Source: Metopolophium dirhodum (Eukaryota > Arthropoda > Insecta > Hemiptera > Aphididae). From it: a stretch of DNA of 64,000 nt. The stretch is taken from NCBI RefSeq assembly GCF_019925205.1, contig NC_083568.1, positions 3,214,237 through 3,278,236 of the forward strand, read 5' to 3'. Shown here in pieces: positions 12,802-24,889 of the stretch. Made by a program: the position numbers and the translations under genes. The notes under the pieces are model-generated. The model did no database searches. It saw nothing but the letters and a program-made list of their open reading frames with translations, and was not told the origin of the DNA. The stretch's first letter is position 1. Every line of letters begins with the position of its first letter.

Positions 12802-13211
12802 GGTCACACCTTATATACACTCACGAACATCTAATGAACAAAAAGGAACGAAAATGCACCACATGCAACACCACTACTATAGTTAAACACCTGTTAACCA
12901 AATGCCTCCTGACAAGAGACTCCCTAGACAGACTGATTCTCCCCTACAATCTATGTGAAATACTATAGCACCCAACACAGAGACGGCGTCGATTCTTCTT
13001 CAACCTCTCAAAGAGACGAACCTGATCCAGAAAATATGACGTATACAATATATAAATTATGTCACATGTAATTAAATTAACATAATATTATAAACCTTTC
13101 ATGTATCGTTCTTAAAATTGTTTGTATAAATTATAAAATGTAATGTATTTCAGAAACGCCAATAACCTTAGTTGTTAAGGCGTATATATAAATATAAATA
13201 AAAAATAAAAA
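12802..13211 (+). mobile_element. 5'-truncated non-LTR retrotransposon (LINE) remnant
   Basis: The plus strand reads GHTLY, then after a one-base shift THEHLMNKKERKCTTCNTTT, then a CX2CX7HX4C zinc-knuckle-like motif (KCTTC...VKHLLTKC), then two in-frame stops. This is the C-terminal end of I/Jockey-type polymerase proteins. Downstream lies CCTTAGTTGTTAAGGCGTAT and an A-rich (TAAA)n tail, a typical aphid LINE 3' end. Dead copy. Confidence 0.75.
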
Positions 13212-13420
13212 TACACATTAACTTACAAAATATATACCTGCAGCAGATAGCAGACACGATAATTATTGATCTTTGGTTTAAACCGTATCATTTGTACCTA
13301 GTCGAATTTTCTATTTCAAAGTTTTCTTTTCGAACGATTCGACAGCATTTGACTTCGCTCTCTTTCACAACATTTTTTACGTAACGTGACGTAGAGCTCT
13401 ACAAACAACCGTACAAATGT

Positions 13421-13448
13421 GTGTGTGTGTGTGTGTGGGGGGGGGGGG
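13421..13448. repeat. (GT)n microsatellite ending in a 12-base G run
   Basis: About eight GT units run into G12 (13437..13448). Confidence 0.9.
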
Positions 13449-13600
13449 AATTCTTACTTATATATTATACTGAAATATATTATGCAGGTGGATATTATAG
13501 CAGACACGATAATTATTGTTTGAATAGTTATAAAATATTTTAAGGCGCAGTTTTGGTTTAATTGTCTTTTTCGACGTTCTGATTGCAGACGATTTATTCG

Positions 13601-14155
13601 CACTAATTATTGATAAAATAAAAATGCTAAACAAATTCAATATTTTACATGCCTAAATAAATGGGGTCAGGGAACATATTTCATGAGAATCAAAAAAAAA
13701 ATCTCAATTGTGCAGTAACAATAAGGTAACCTAACCGGTCTTATTATTTCGCATACGTCTACACCGCTTCTGTTATTATAATATTGTTTTTTGTCTAATG
13801 ATATCCGAGTGACTAATTGTTGAACATTCAATTTTTTTACGCTTGTAATGACGAGGAGAGGGTAAATTTCAAAAAAGGTTAAATGGCGGCGCACAAAATA
13901 AATGTCCGTTTCGGTCGGACCGTTCACACTAAGTACCTAATTGATACCTAATTGAGCACTAATTTTTGATAAAATAAAAATGAAAAAAATTCGACATTTT
14001 ACAGAACGTTTCATGCGAATTTTAAACAATTCTCAATTGTCCAGTAACGACTGGTTTCTATATTATTATTTCACATAGGTCTACACCGCTTCTGTTATAA
14101 TATGATTTTGTGTATAATGATATCCGCGTGACTAATTATTAAACATTCGGTTTTT
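13601..14155. repeat. Local tandem duplication, about 356-bp period
   Basis: Both copies start CACTAATT-TTGATAAAATA (13601 and 13957) and share GTCTACACCGCTTCTGTTAT, the GATATCCG-GTGACTAATT run and other blocks. The first copy carries extra sequence near its end. No coding content. Confidence 0.75.
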
Positions 14156-14450
14156 AAAACGCAATCCATATGTCGCTCGCTAATATTATGTTGCAGATAA
14201 TAGTTGAGGGCGTAATGGCGACTCCGTTCATTGTTTATGCCGGTGTTTGGGAACCGGCAAAAAAAAATATAATTTAATGACAAAACGTGCCAAAACGTGA
14301 GATCCGGCGAGAAGGAAATAAACGGAATTATTTAATCGTTGCCAAGTCGTGTCGGACATGATATACTTTACATACAAACGACTTAACATGTTTATAAAGA
14401 GACGTTCCGTGACCATCATTGCCGTGCACCTGTGCACCTATAAACGTATG

Positions 14451-14600
14451 TAGAGTGATTACCATCGAACACGCTCGCCTCTCATTTTCACCTTTAATTA
14501 CGACCAATTTAATTCGATAGGTAATTGATTTTTGGAATTTTTAAGTGTACCTACACTCAATACCGTTAAATGTTTTTCCCAGCACTAATTGTTATGTCAT
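14451..14600. mobile_element. Partial copy of the TACAGGGTGATT MITE family
   Basis: GAGTGATTACCATCGAACAC and following bases, including TGATTTTTGGAATTTTTAA, match the left part of the 11365 element. No right end found. Confidence 0.45.
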
Positions 14601-15290
14601 ATGGGTAAGAAGCGTGCAGTCCTGTCTCAATTTTTTTAAATTACCATTTTTTAAATATTTATTATTTTCATAAACAATTCAAAAAAAAATCCAGTAAAAA
14701 ATTGACTAAGGGGATGTCAGCGCACTATTTAGTATGCATATTTGTTTTCTCTCTCTGACCCACTCGCAACATGTTACGTTCGGCAGAACCTGCTCTGTGT
14801 TGCTTGTTTTAGTATTAGAGTGAATATTGACGTATTATCAAACTTTAAGTTAAAAACGTTATCTTTGTTGTTAGGTACGTTGGTTTCAATTTTCATGTAA
14901 ATATAATGAGTATATGTAATACCCATATGTAATATGTTACACTATAACTAATATGTTATATACTAATATGTTAAAATTTAAAAATGCTTATATCTTGCTT
15001 TAATATACATAGAAATATTATAAAATCATATTATGTTATCCACCACAACCGATCACATATTATACCTATCTATCTGCAATTTGTCGATTGCATTATGATA
15101 CAAAATTGATGACAATCCCTTATAAAAGATGCATGATTATTCTTTATTAGTGAGGATTTCTGCAATACATTTAAAATTGATTCGGTTTTATTTAAAATTC
15201 GAAAATATTGGTTCTTTGACATTTTATAGTAATAAAATATTATTTTGTTTAACGCATAATATTATAACTTTATGTACTTGGTATATTAGA
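14601..15290. other. AT-rich intergenic DNA
   Basis: Nothing recognised. No frame above background. Confidence 0.6.
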
Positions 15291-15432
15291 CAGTGAAACA
15301 TCCCCTAAATAGTGGACACCTCCGAAAAGCGGACTTTTTTTTTGAAACAGTCTATCGCTTTCTACAAACTGAACCCTCTGAAAAGCGAACACAATTTTCT
15401 AGGAGTGATCGGTATTTAGATAAGTTTCACTG
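15291..15432. mobile_element. Short Tc1/mariner-pogo-type MITE
   Basis: CAGTGAAAC at the left and GTTTCACTG at the right, with internal TAGTGGACACCTCCGAAAAG and AACCCTCTGAAAAGCG repeats. The terminal CAGTGAAAC and short length fit pogo/Tigger-derived MITEs. 142 bp. Confidence 0.7.
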
Positions 15433-18400
15433 TATTATATAATATATTATTAGCCTCATTGTGAATAATTCATGAAAAAAACTTAACCTACCTAGTTGGT
15501 GAGTTTTTCTCAAATTAAAATACCAACTAAATTTATTTTATGTTAATATTGTATAGAAATAATAATACCTACTAATTTAGAAAGTTCAAAAATGTCAACT
15601 ATACGTATAGAGTTTTTGAAAATTCTAAATTTCAAAAGTACTTCAGTTGAAATTTAAATAGTTTGAACGTTTTACATTTTATAATATCAACTATTCCATT
15701 CTATTGATATAATGTAACGACTGATGAATATTGGCCTCATCAAGACGTTTAATTTGAGGTGCCACATGCTAATTTTTTTCGGTAAAAAAATATTTACATG
15801 TAAAAACATAATTGGTAAATTTACCGAGCTTACATCTCTAGAAATAATTATATTTGAGACTTTTCTGACATATTATACAAGACCATTTGTACATAATATT
15901 ATATAATATTATGAACGTTCATTTCAGGCGCCGTCGGTTATTAAAATATTATAGGTAATTACTACGTTCAAGGGCAAATCGTATATGTATTATATTACAA
16001 CCAAACAGGTAAGTATCTCCGAATTCGAAATAATTGCCAAAACGTTTTCGTATGCCCATATATAATAATAATAAGACATATCATGAAAACTATACAAAGG
16101 TATCATGTTGTGTCAATACATCATAATTATAATAATACGATGTACGTGTACAGACGCGTATTACGTCAAGCGTGCAGCAGACGGTAGGTATATAGCTAGG
16201 TAGATGGGTAGATAGGTGGTCACATAGGTTATACCTGTACAAGTTCGCGTATATAATAATATATAGTTTTGGGAAATCGCAGACAGCCATCATCGGCACC
16301 CGAGACGATTACACCGCTTCCGGTGTACATGATAATACTATAATACCTGCGACGACCGATTATTATTAAATTTGCATAATTTTGGTTACGAAACAGCCGA
16401 AAAACAATTTGGAAACCGTTTAAGGACCGCGAGTACTCGTATATGTACATTTACATACGTATTGTACATGGCTTATCGGTTCGTAGAACACGATTCGTAC
16501 CTATATTATTATGACGATGATTATATTATATATATTTAGAGGCATATACCTATAGACTTGTTGGTTTATAATTGCGACGAAAATATTAATAATTATTGTT
16601 ATTATAATAATATTATTATTAGGTAGGTTACCTACCTATATTGAAAAACGGTTTGGAGTAAAAAAAAAAAAAATAATAAATATTTAGCCGTCCGGTCTTG
16701 GGCACTATGACGTGTGTTCGTCGCAGTGTCGGGCGAGAGGAACCCAAGGTTCACGTTAAGTGTCCCCCTCCTTCCGCCACCTTCTCCTCCGCCGCCCATC
16801 CTCTTCCTCCTCGGAACCGATTGACTTTGAATACGAGAGTATATTTTTTACACGGCAAAAAGTTTGAACTATTGCGTCGGCGTATAATCGAAATTTAAAA
16901 AAAAAAAAAAATAAAAGACAATAACAAATCATCAGATGAACTAAGAGCAGATTTAGTGACAACTGGAAAACAAGAATTCCTCTGAATGTGTGCACTACCT
17001 AGTCCCTCCGATAAATCATTCACCTGTACCAATGTTTTTATCAAACTGTTTATTATTATTTGTAATTTTTATTTATTAATTTTGATGACGGCGAAGGGTG
17101 TTTTTAATTTAATATAGTAATCGAAAAACTTGCAATCGGTTAATCTTATAAAAATGTCCATGTAGGTACCTGCTAGCTCCTAGGCTACGGTAAACATCAT
17201 CGAGTATCGAACAAAATAAAGGTCCCATATCCCCAGCACCACTCAGGGTAAATCGCAAAAAATTATTGGTTAGGTTACTAACCTAACCGTCACAAATGGA
17301 GCACAAACGAAAGCTCCACAGGTTTGAAAACTCGACATTTCAATTGGGAGGTGCCGTGGCTAGACTGCACTGACCTACAAAATAAAAGTATTTCATCGAA
17401 AAGCTAAAGTTTATATCGGCCTCGTTTCGTGCATGTGTATACAGGTATAGTGGAAACTACGCGAGTTTCATGGGGTGCTAATGACCGCACGAGGGTGGAA
17501 AACACTTCACACGGCACGTCCAAACTTTAAAAAGCTGTTAAAAAAAAAAATGTTATGTGTTTTATAACGTTTGTAATTGCGTACTTATATAGAACTAGGG
17601 AAGTGATAATATATGCGAATATCATACGTATTAATACTTAAGTATAATAATGCACTGTGATTAACACTATACCTACCTAAACATTTGTTATCTCAAAAAG
17701 TATAAGCGTCTTTGAAAATATTTATTTTTATAGAATTTGAATTCGTTACGCATACGACGTCAAAAGAATAAAAATATGGATTTTACGCTATTATTTTTAT
17801 CGTAATCGTCCCTTGAGTTAAATACAACTATATGTCTATATAACACTATGAATTTCATATAATTCAAAATCATAAAATGTTTGTTAAGATTGTGATGAAT
17901 AAAAATCGAAAAAGTATCGTAGTTAATTATATAGTTGTAAGAAGTATTTAAATTTTATGTAAGCCGAGTAGTGCACCACAATTTTTCGGGTCACCACTGA
18001 ACCATCACTCCACTCCACTCCACTCCACTCCGCTTATCTAAACTTTAATAGTACATTATAGTACATATAATTAGTTGTTTATGAGTTGCAAGTGACCAAT
18101 CAACCTAAATACTCTTCTTGGACAACTATAGTGAATACTTTCAAAATCGACCTATCCCCCCCCCCCCTCACATACCATAATGACTGTTTAAGTATACGAC
18201 ACATAATTAGTCGTGATCGCTGACTGAGGGTGGCTTACCCGGGCTTATCCCTCTCCAAACAATTTTTTTAAGTAACTATCCTCAATAATTATGTGTATGA
18301 TTTTTATTTTATTTTAAGACAAAATATTCAATAGTGATAACTGATTATTGAATAATATTTTACGTCTTGCAACTTTAATCTCAGAACTATATGTCTACTA

Positions 18401-19279
18401 TATTAAGTACAAATAAAATCGGACACACCTACACAGACTTGCAACTAACAGATTTACTAGGTTTTCCTAGGACAATCATACATCCCCAGTAAGAATATCT
18501 TGGGGGTAGGATTTGCCTGTTACACCGATACTTATACTTACATATATCCGGCACTGGTGACGAACTATATAGGTAGTCTCGTTTCACGTATTGCTACACG
18601 CCTCACGTGTAGGTCACTGGTAAAGTAAAATATATATTATTATATTTACATTTTATTTCAATATCGGTCAAACAAAGTCGGTGTAACTCCTAAGTCCAAT
18701 ATTATATTGACATCAAAATCCTTCCGCGCGCAATATACCCTGTTTGGTACATTAGCCTGTCACTGATACACCGTAGCTCGTATGCACCTGCAGAGATATA
18801 CACCGTTTTAATAGTTACCATATACCACGTAACAGTAATATAATATTCAACGTATATCGCGATGGACAAAGAATAAAAATAAAATTAAAAATATTGCAAA
18901 AATGTTGTCATCGGTCGGGGTTCGAACCGAAGACGTTTATTACCTGTTGATTAAAATCTTCTCGTTTCGCGTAAAACGGATTAAATTGCCATTTTTTTTT
19001 TCGAAAACTCACCGGACAAGAAATGTGAAAAAGGAATGTGGGCCCCTAATCTAACTCTCCAGCGGCACTTACACCTCCTACTGCAGTTGGCTTCGGAGGG
19101 TTTAGCTTTCGGAGAACTTATTTAGTTTCAACACATTCTTTATCGACTACGCCATCGGACGTACAGGTGTGTTGGCTATTTTCTGTAGTATTTAAATACA
19201 CGATTTGTTTGTTCTCGTGGTAACGAATTGGAAAAACAATTAACTGTGATATTTTATATTGTGTCTAACCGGGATTATA
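15433..19279. other. Intergenic stretch, no gene supported
   Basis: AT-rich. It holds an A-run and pyrimidine-rich tract at 16660-16820, a diverged relic at 17297-17365, a pentamer repeat at 18007 and a C-run near 18158. Short frames (15724, 16090, 16229, 16698) look like composition artefacts. Confidence 0.5.
18007..18031. repeat. (ACTCC)5 microsatellite
   Basis: Five exact copies of the pentamer. Confidence 0.95.
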
Positions 19280-20081
19280 CAGTAAACTCTCGATTGTCCG
19301 CACGGATTAGGGTGGCATGGTAACCGCCAAATACAAATTTCCGAAACAAAAATGTTATTATTATATTATTAAAAAAAAAGTGGTTTTATGTAATAGGTAT
19401 TAAATTGTGTTTAAATACAATTAAATAAACTCACGGGTTTTTATTATTCAATTATTCGTATAGAATTATCGTTGCGAACAGTTTCTTCTTTTTATTCGAT
19501 AAATCCTCAAATGATTATATTTGCCATCTACAATACAAACATTGCATATTAATTAATGATATTTATCTTAACTTATTCTTTTTGGCTTTGTTACTTTGTT
19601 CTCGTTTACCTTGCATCCCTAATGCATTATCCTGTCTGTACCGTACTAATCTCCTTAAGGCGTCGATACATAAATAAAAATTAAATATATACCCATAATA
19701 TGTCGCGTGTGTCTGGAAAAACAGGGTAGGTACACTCTACGACTTAGTTACTTATATTACTCATCACCCTGCTCTATATTATTTGAATTCTGTTTGCAGT
19801 ACATGCGGACTAACGTCTGTTGGATAACTAAATAAATAAATTCCTATAACTTACAATAATTGTCTGATTCTGGTATTTTGCGCATGCGCGCAACAACTCG
19901 ATTTTCTGCGTACCCGGTTTTTGTGGACACACGGTATTATACAACATTTGCATTTATTTTTTCACAAATACTTTTGTAGGTATTGTACATAAATACTATT
20001 TTTAGTCCTATAGTAGGTACATAATATGGTTCTACGGAAGACAACGGACAACCATACCGGCGGATAACTGAGAGTTTACTG
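19280..20081. mobile_element. Decayed pogo/Tigger-like DNA transposon
   Basis: Ends CAGTAAACTCTC and GAGAGTTTACTG are exact inverses, extended imperfectly by GTCCGCACGG / ATCCGCCGG. The interior 19440-19700 hints at a degraded frame on the minus strand (for example around 19600-19670), but stops are frequent. 802 bp. A second GTCCGCATG-like motif occurs inside near 19805. Confidence 0.65.

Positions 20082-20082
<1 letters not shown>

Positions 20083-20116
<34 letters not shown>
20083..20116. repeat. (TTA)n microsatellite
   Basis: About eleven TTA units directly abut the right end of the pogo-like element. Confidence 0.9.
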
Positions 20117-20117
<1 letters not shown>

Positions 20118-22129
20118 CGATAATTGAAAACATAATTATATAGGTAATACGTTAAATAGTTAATATAAATTATGATTTTCTATATACTTAGTATGTATCT
20201 TGGGGATGTAAAAAATGAAATATTTCTCAGTACTTACCTAACTACCTTTCAAAACAATCAGGAAAAACTGCAAAAATACAATGATGGAAGAAAGAGACTT
20301 TTTACGCAAAACCAGTTTCAGACGAAATCAATTTAATTTTCTTGATGTTCATCGAGTTTGACTTCCGTTGAGACTTGACATTTGCACCAGATATTCGTAT
20401 TAGCATTATTTTTAATTAGCATTTAATAGATGTAAGAAATAATTTTCAAAATAATAGTTTTTATTCGATTATGATAACAATGTTACTTTTGGAAATTGAA
20501 ATCCGACAATTGTTAAAAATCTGTACTCCCAGTCGTCTCAAACGCCATTGTAAGTGCGGAGAACATAAAGTCCATCGGCAAAACATAATGAAAAATGAAT
20601 GCATATCCATACAAACCGAAAAAACAATATTGATCCAAAAAGTGTCACTGGAGCTGCTGAGTGACTATTGGTTTACTTGACTACGGCGCTTCTTTTATTC
20701 TCAATTCAAATATTATAATCATCCCAAATTGTTATTTTTTTTTACAGATTGTGCAAGTACATTATTATATCTTAGGTAAAATATAATATGATTAATGAAA
20801 TCGAATTTTTAGTCTTAGGTGTGCCGAAATTATTGAAACATTTTTCGACACGACTCCAAATCATTTATTCTGTATGGTACCAATTCTATACGTACCTCTG
20901 ATTGATGAACGTCGACGCTTTGATTTATTTACCAGCCATAATACTACAGCAGCCTGCAGGCCATAACGTTTGACCTAAGTGACGTACGAACCGTGCTATA
21001 TTAGCACTTGGCTTGGCACAAATATATACTGGAACGTCACGATATTATGTTAATTTCTTATCGGTTCGAGTAAATGGTAAGTTTTCTAGTTTTTGTGCCG
21101 ACCAGCCTTACTTCGCGCCTTACTCGATGGCAATTTAAATTTTATTCCTGTACTTACTACAGACCACCGTCAGAGACAACCGAAATTACATTATAATCCG
21201 TACGATATATTATATACTTATCCAGACAACTCTCACCGCATAATATTTTTTGGTATTCAGACTCCGTAAGCGCGGGTACCTGGTGACGACGTCATTTTCA
21301 ATTCCTACCGAGAATCGACGACGTGCACCGATAGATGGCGCCTTTTGACACCGTCGTTGCGGTTCGTTCTCAAACACGGCAAATCATCGCGACTTTTTGC
21401 GGTCCTGCGCAAACATTAGTTTTGGGCTTGCGATTTACGCGTTTCTTCGGCCGTATTGATAAATTGTGAAGTGTAATCGCGTGCACTACGAGCATAGAAA
21501 ACAATATTTCAAAATATTGTATAACAGACAGGTACTCGTGGCTGCACGTACCCAAGTATAATAATAATAATAATATATAACCGCATGGGATCATGCTGTA
21601 TAATAGCCATATTATTCGTTTTCAACGCAGTTAAGTGTTATCTTTACCACGTCATTTGCGCTCACCGCAGTCCGATCAAAGTCGATTTTTTTCGGTGCCT
21701 TCTTCGGCGCTGTTTTTCCCAAACCAAACCTGAGAAGAAATCACGAGTCGTGATATCATGACGGTTTCGTCGTTATAATATACCTTAACTGTTCTGCGCA
21801 TGCCTATACAATATAATATTATCGGGTACCTACCACTATGTACCGATTTAGGGTTTACAGACTGTACGGAACCAGGACCGCCAGTACGGGCGAAAACCAA
21901 ACGATAAACCGTTTCCGGCGTTTAATAATAATATTTTATAGTATACGATTTTTGTTTATTTTTCTTCAATAATAATAATAATAATAATACAATGCATACA
22001 TATAATGGGTACATATCATAATATAGGATCCGTTCGGACAACGATAGTTACATAATTTTTATATGTGCACACAATAATATTCGATTTATGCTTACGAACA
22101 ACATATTTTATCGTATTACAATAGTATTA
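20117..22129. other. Intergenic stretch, no gene supported
   Basis: It is somewhat richer in CG between 20870 and 21900. Short frames (20471..20680 plus; 21370..21594 and 21676..21900 minus) have no recognisable domain and no splice context that I can defend. Confidence 0.45.
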
Positions 22130-23167
22130 TTACCTATATGATACAAATGAAAGACAGCGGGAGCGAGACGCGGTGCGCACTTGCGCCAGAGTTCGGCGAG
22201 TCGCAAATTTATTTGCCGCGAAGTAAATTATGTCATATATATATATATATAGGTATATAAAGTACGATTGATAGTAATATATAATATTGAAAAAAAAAAA
22301 AATAGCTCTAAAACTATACATCGTTAAGGGATTAAAATGTGTTAATAATATACAATAATACAAGGTGGGGATAAGATATAGGTATCAGTGACCGCGGGGA
22401 GAGGAGTATATAATATAATATAATACAATTATTATTAGGTATCTTAATAGATATAATATTATTATAACAATATGGAGTTGGCATCATAAAGGTAAAACGC
22501 GTTTGCGTATATACTTACAATAATATTATAATATACTGAAGACATGGCATCATATTAAGTATCTATTTGGGCAGTGTTCTTGTTTTGTTTTTTTTAATTA
22601 AGTATATATTATTGTATTATTGTAAATACGAAAACAAAATATAATATAATATAACGTATAATGAATTGACATACACACATATAATTTTGCAACGATTGTT
22701 CAACGACCTTTTGTCTTTTTTTTCTTTTAAATTTAAAATAAATATCTCCAAGTGTTTGAATAAAAATGTTTGTGTATTTACATATAATATAATATTATTA
22801 TGTTATAATAATTATGATAAAATAAATATTTAAAAAATCTAATTTCTACAGTAATAAAAATTTTGGATCACAAAACGCTTATCATCAATAGTCTTCCAAT
22901 AATTTACCTTATATACTTAGGTTTTAAGTTTTTACAGTTTTTTTTTTTTTAATTATTATGATTTAAACACTCTTGAGCGCCAAGTAGGTACATATTATCA
23001 TAATAACTATTTTTGTTTTTATTTTGTGAATCGAAGAGAGAGATGACCATTTTAACAATATTTAACATCAACATCATTAAATCTAAAGTGTAATAATATT
23101 ATCTAATAATTAATACTAAAATTAAACTAATCGCTAAGAACACTATCTACTTAAATACTACAAAAAA

Positions 23168-23174
23168 GAGATCA
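23168..23174 (-). promoter_or_regulatory. bantam miRNA seed match, 7-mer
   Basis: The minus strand reads TGATCTC, about 1570 bases after the stop codon. It counts only if the transcript reaches this far. Confidence 0.3.
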
Positions 23175-23364
23175 GCCTACTAATAATAATAATAATAATA
23201 TAATAATAATTAAAAAAACCCTTATCAATACAATATATATTACAAATTACATAATATGTTAAATATATTACGATTCGTTATAAGGAACCGTAGAAAACAC
23301 AAGAAATGCCATAGATTTATTAGATAAATATATAATTCAATAGATAAAAAAAAAATAATGGCAT

Positions 23365-23372
23365 TATCACAG
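23365..23372 (-). promoter_or_regulatory. miR-2 family / K-box 8-mer site
   Basis: The minus strand reads CTGTGATA, the K-box and a full 8-mer match for the miR-2/13 seed, about 1375 bases after the stop codon. The miR-2 family restrains reaper, grim and sickle in Drosophila. Confidence 0.35.
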
Positions 23373-24178
23373 AAATTGCTTTGATGGGCGAAACGAGGAC
23401 CGTCGCCGGGAGGAAATTCGCAAAGAATGGTTTAAGCTCGAAGCATATGAAAGGCCCCGACGGCGTCCAAGTTTATTTAACACCACAGAAATGCTTTTCG
23501 AAATAATAAAAAATGTAAAAAATAAGAAACCCAAAAATAAATAAATACATGCTATAAATATTATATTATATATAGGTAGTTATAATAACCTGATGCGTGC
23601 GCAACAAGCGTATTATAATATATTAAGATTAATTTAATTTATTTACAAAGCGATCATAATATCGATATTTTTTTTTATGATTCCTCGACGCACTTAGTGT
23701 CAAAGTATGAATTATATTTTAATATTATATAGTCGTCGGTTTTGTTGTAGTGATGTATACATAATATATTATTATGTCAGAACTGGATCTCGACGTTTGC
23801 CAAAATATAATATAATATACCAGCTGGTATACTATACCGCCTCATATTATGACCTATACCATAATTATTAGTAGAACGAATAGAAACAAGAGAAAAACGT
23901 CCACAGAGAATTCAATTTTATTTTCTTTAGCTGTTTGATGATAACCAAATTTACGACATCCGTGGTGAACGGACGGAATTCAAAAAAATAATAATAATAA
24001 TGACGCGGCGCGAGTGTGTGTGTATATAAATAAAAAGATATAAACGCATATTTACAGTGAGCAAAAATATAAAAAAAATTAATACAATATAGCATTTCGT
24101 ACTAATTCAAAACCGCCGCGGCAGGGAAGACCCCGCCGCAGCGGTAGTGCCGTTCTGAAGCTATAGTTTTATAAAAAC

Positions 24179-24185
24179 GAGATCA
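24179..24185 (-). promoter_or_regulatory. bantam miRNA seed match, 7-mer
   Basis: The minus strand reads TGATCTC, about 560 bases after the stop codon. This is the second of three seed matches in the presumed 3' UTR. Confidence 0.4.
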
Positions 24186-24582
24186 AAACGTGAACTGGTC
24201 TGGGACTGAAACCGCAGAATTCCATGTGAAACGACATAAAAATACAACAGATGAAGAATAGAAATAGAGATTAATTACAAAAAAAAAAAAAATAAAAAAA
24301 AATAGGTACATACTTATACGATAATGTTGATGTTATACAAAAAAAAATTATATAATAATAATAATAATAATAACCGAAAAGAAGCTCGTACGCCCAAAAG
24401 CAGCAGCGGCTGCAGAGTAAACGAACACGCGCGTTCAAGTCGATGACAATATCAAATAATAATAATAATAATAATAATAATCATAATGAACTAAAGTAAA
24501 GATATAGGTTATATTATTATAATATAGTATAAATTAATACTACATTTGGCTACGGTTGCGATCATCTCACATTTTTGTAAAT

Positions 24583-24590
24583 TGAGATCA
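24583..24590 (-). promoter_or_regulatory. bantam miRNA seed match, 8-mer
   Basis: The minus strand reads TGATCTCA, complementary to positions 2-8 of bantam with A opposite position 1. It lies about 155 bases after the stop codon of the Hid-like gene. In Drosophila, bantam represses hid through its 3' UTR. Confidence 0.5.
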
Positions 24591-24745
24591 ACGGTCGATT
24601 TGATTAGCATTAAAATTTAAATTTGTTTTAGTCACTAAAAACCGTGACTGGAACCATGTTTTGGAGTCTTTTTATATAGGCGTGGAAAAAAATTGTTTTT
24701 TTTTCTCTATCTCTCTCTCTCTCTAATTCTTAAAACAAAATTACA

Positions 24746-24889
24746 TTATTGTTTGATGAACATTTTCCAGCCGATGATTACGAACATGGCTGTGAGTACG
24801 GACGATTCGATGTGCGACGGCTGAAGCAGCGACATGATTCGCCGTTTTACTTTTGAACTCTTATTCTCGACAACCACCGGTTCTTCGTC
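24746..24889 (-). CDS. hid: Exon 3 of Hid-like gene (tail anchor)
   Basis: The exon follows the acceptor GTGTGTTTGCAG and reads 47 codons plus TAA. It begins DEEPVVVEN, then a basic KVKRR patch, then a hydrophobic segment of about 16 residues and a short KMFIKQ end. This is a tail-anchor layout, suited to post-translational insertion in the mitochondrial outer membrane (inference). Confidence 0.82.
   Translation of the reverse strand, partial: DEEPVVVENKSSKVKRRIMSLLQPSHIESSVLTAMFVIIGWKMFIKQ

Larger units (their letters stand above)
22130..24745 (-). other. Presumed 3' UTR and downstream flank of Hid-like gene
   Basis: There is no coding frame downstream of the stop at 24746. On the minus strand several AATAAA-type signals occur (for example near 23910, 23636 and 23315), so the mRNA end cannot be fixed by eye. 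A long UTR of 1-2 kb would match the long 3' UTR known for Drosophila hid. The stretch holds A/T runs, (TAA)n tracts near 24357, 24455 and 23180, and the miRNA seed matches listed separately. Confidence 0.45.

Noticed and set aside
18911..18935. GGGGTTCGAACCG, a tRNA T-loop-like string
   Set aside because: The flanking bases do not form a T stem, and no D or anticodon arm is found on either strand.
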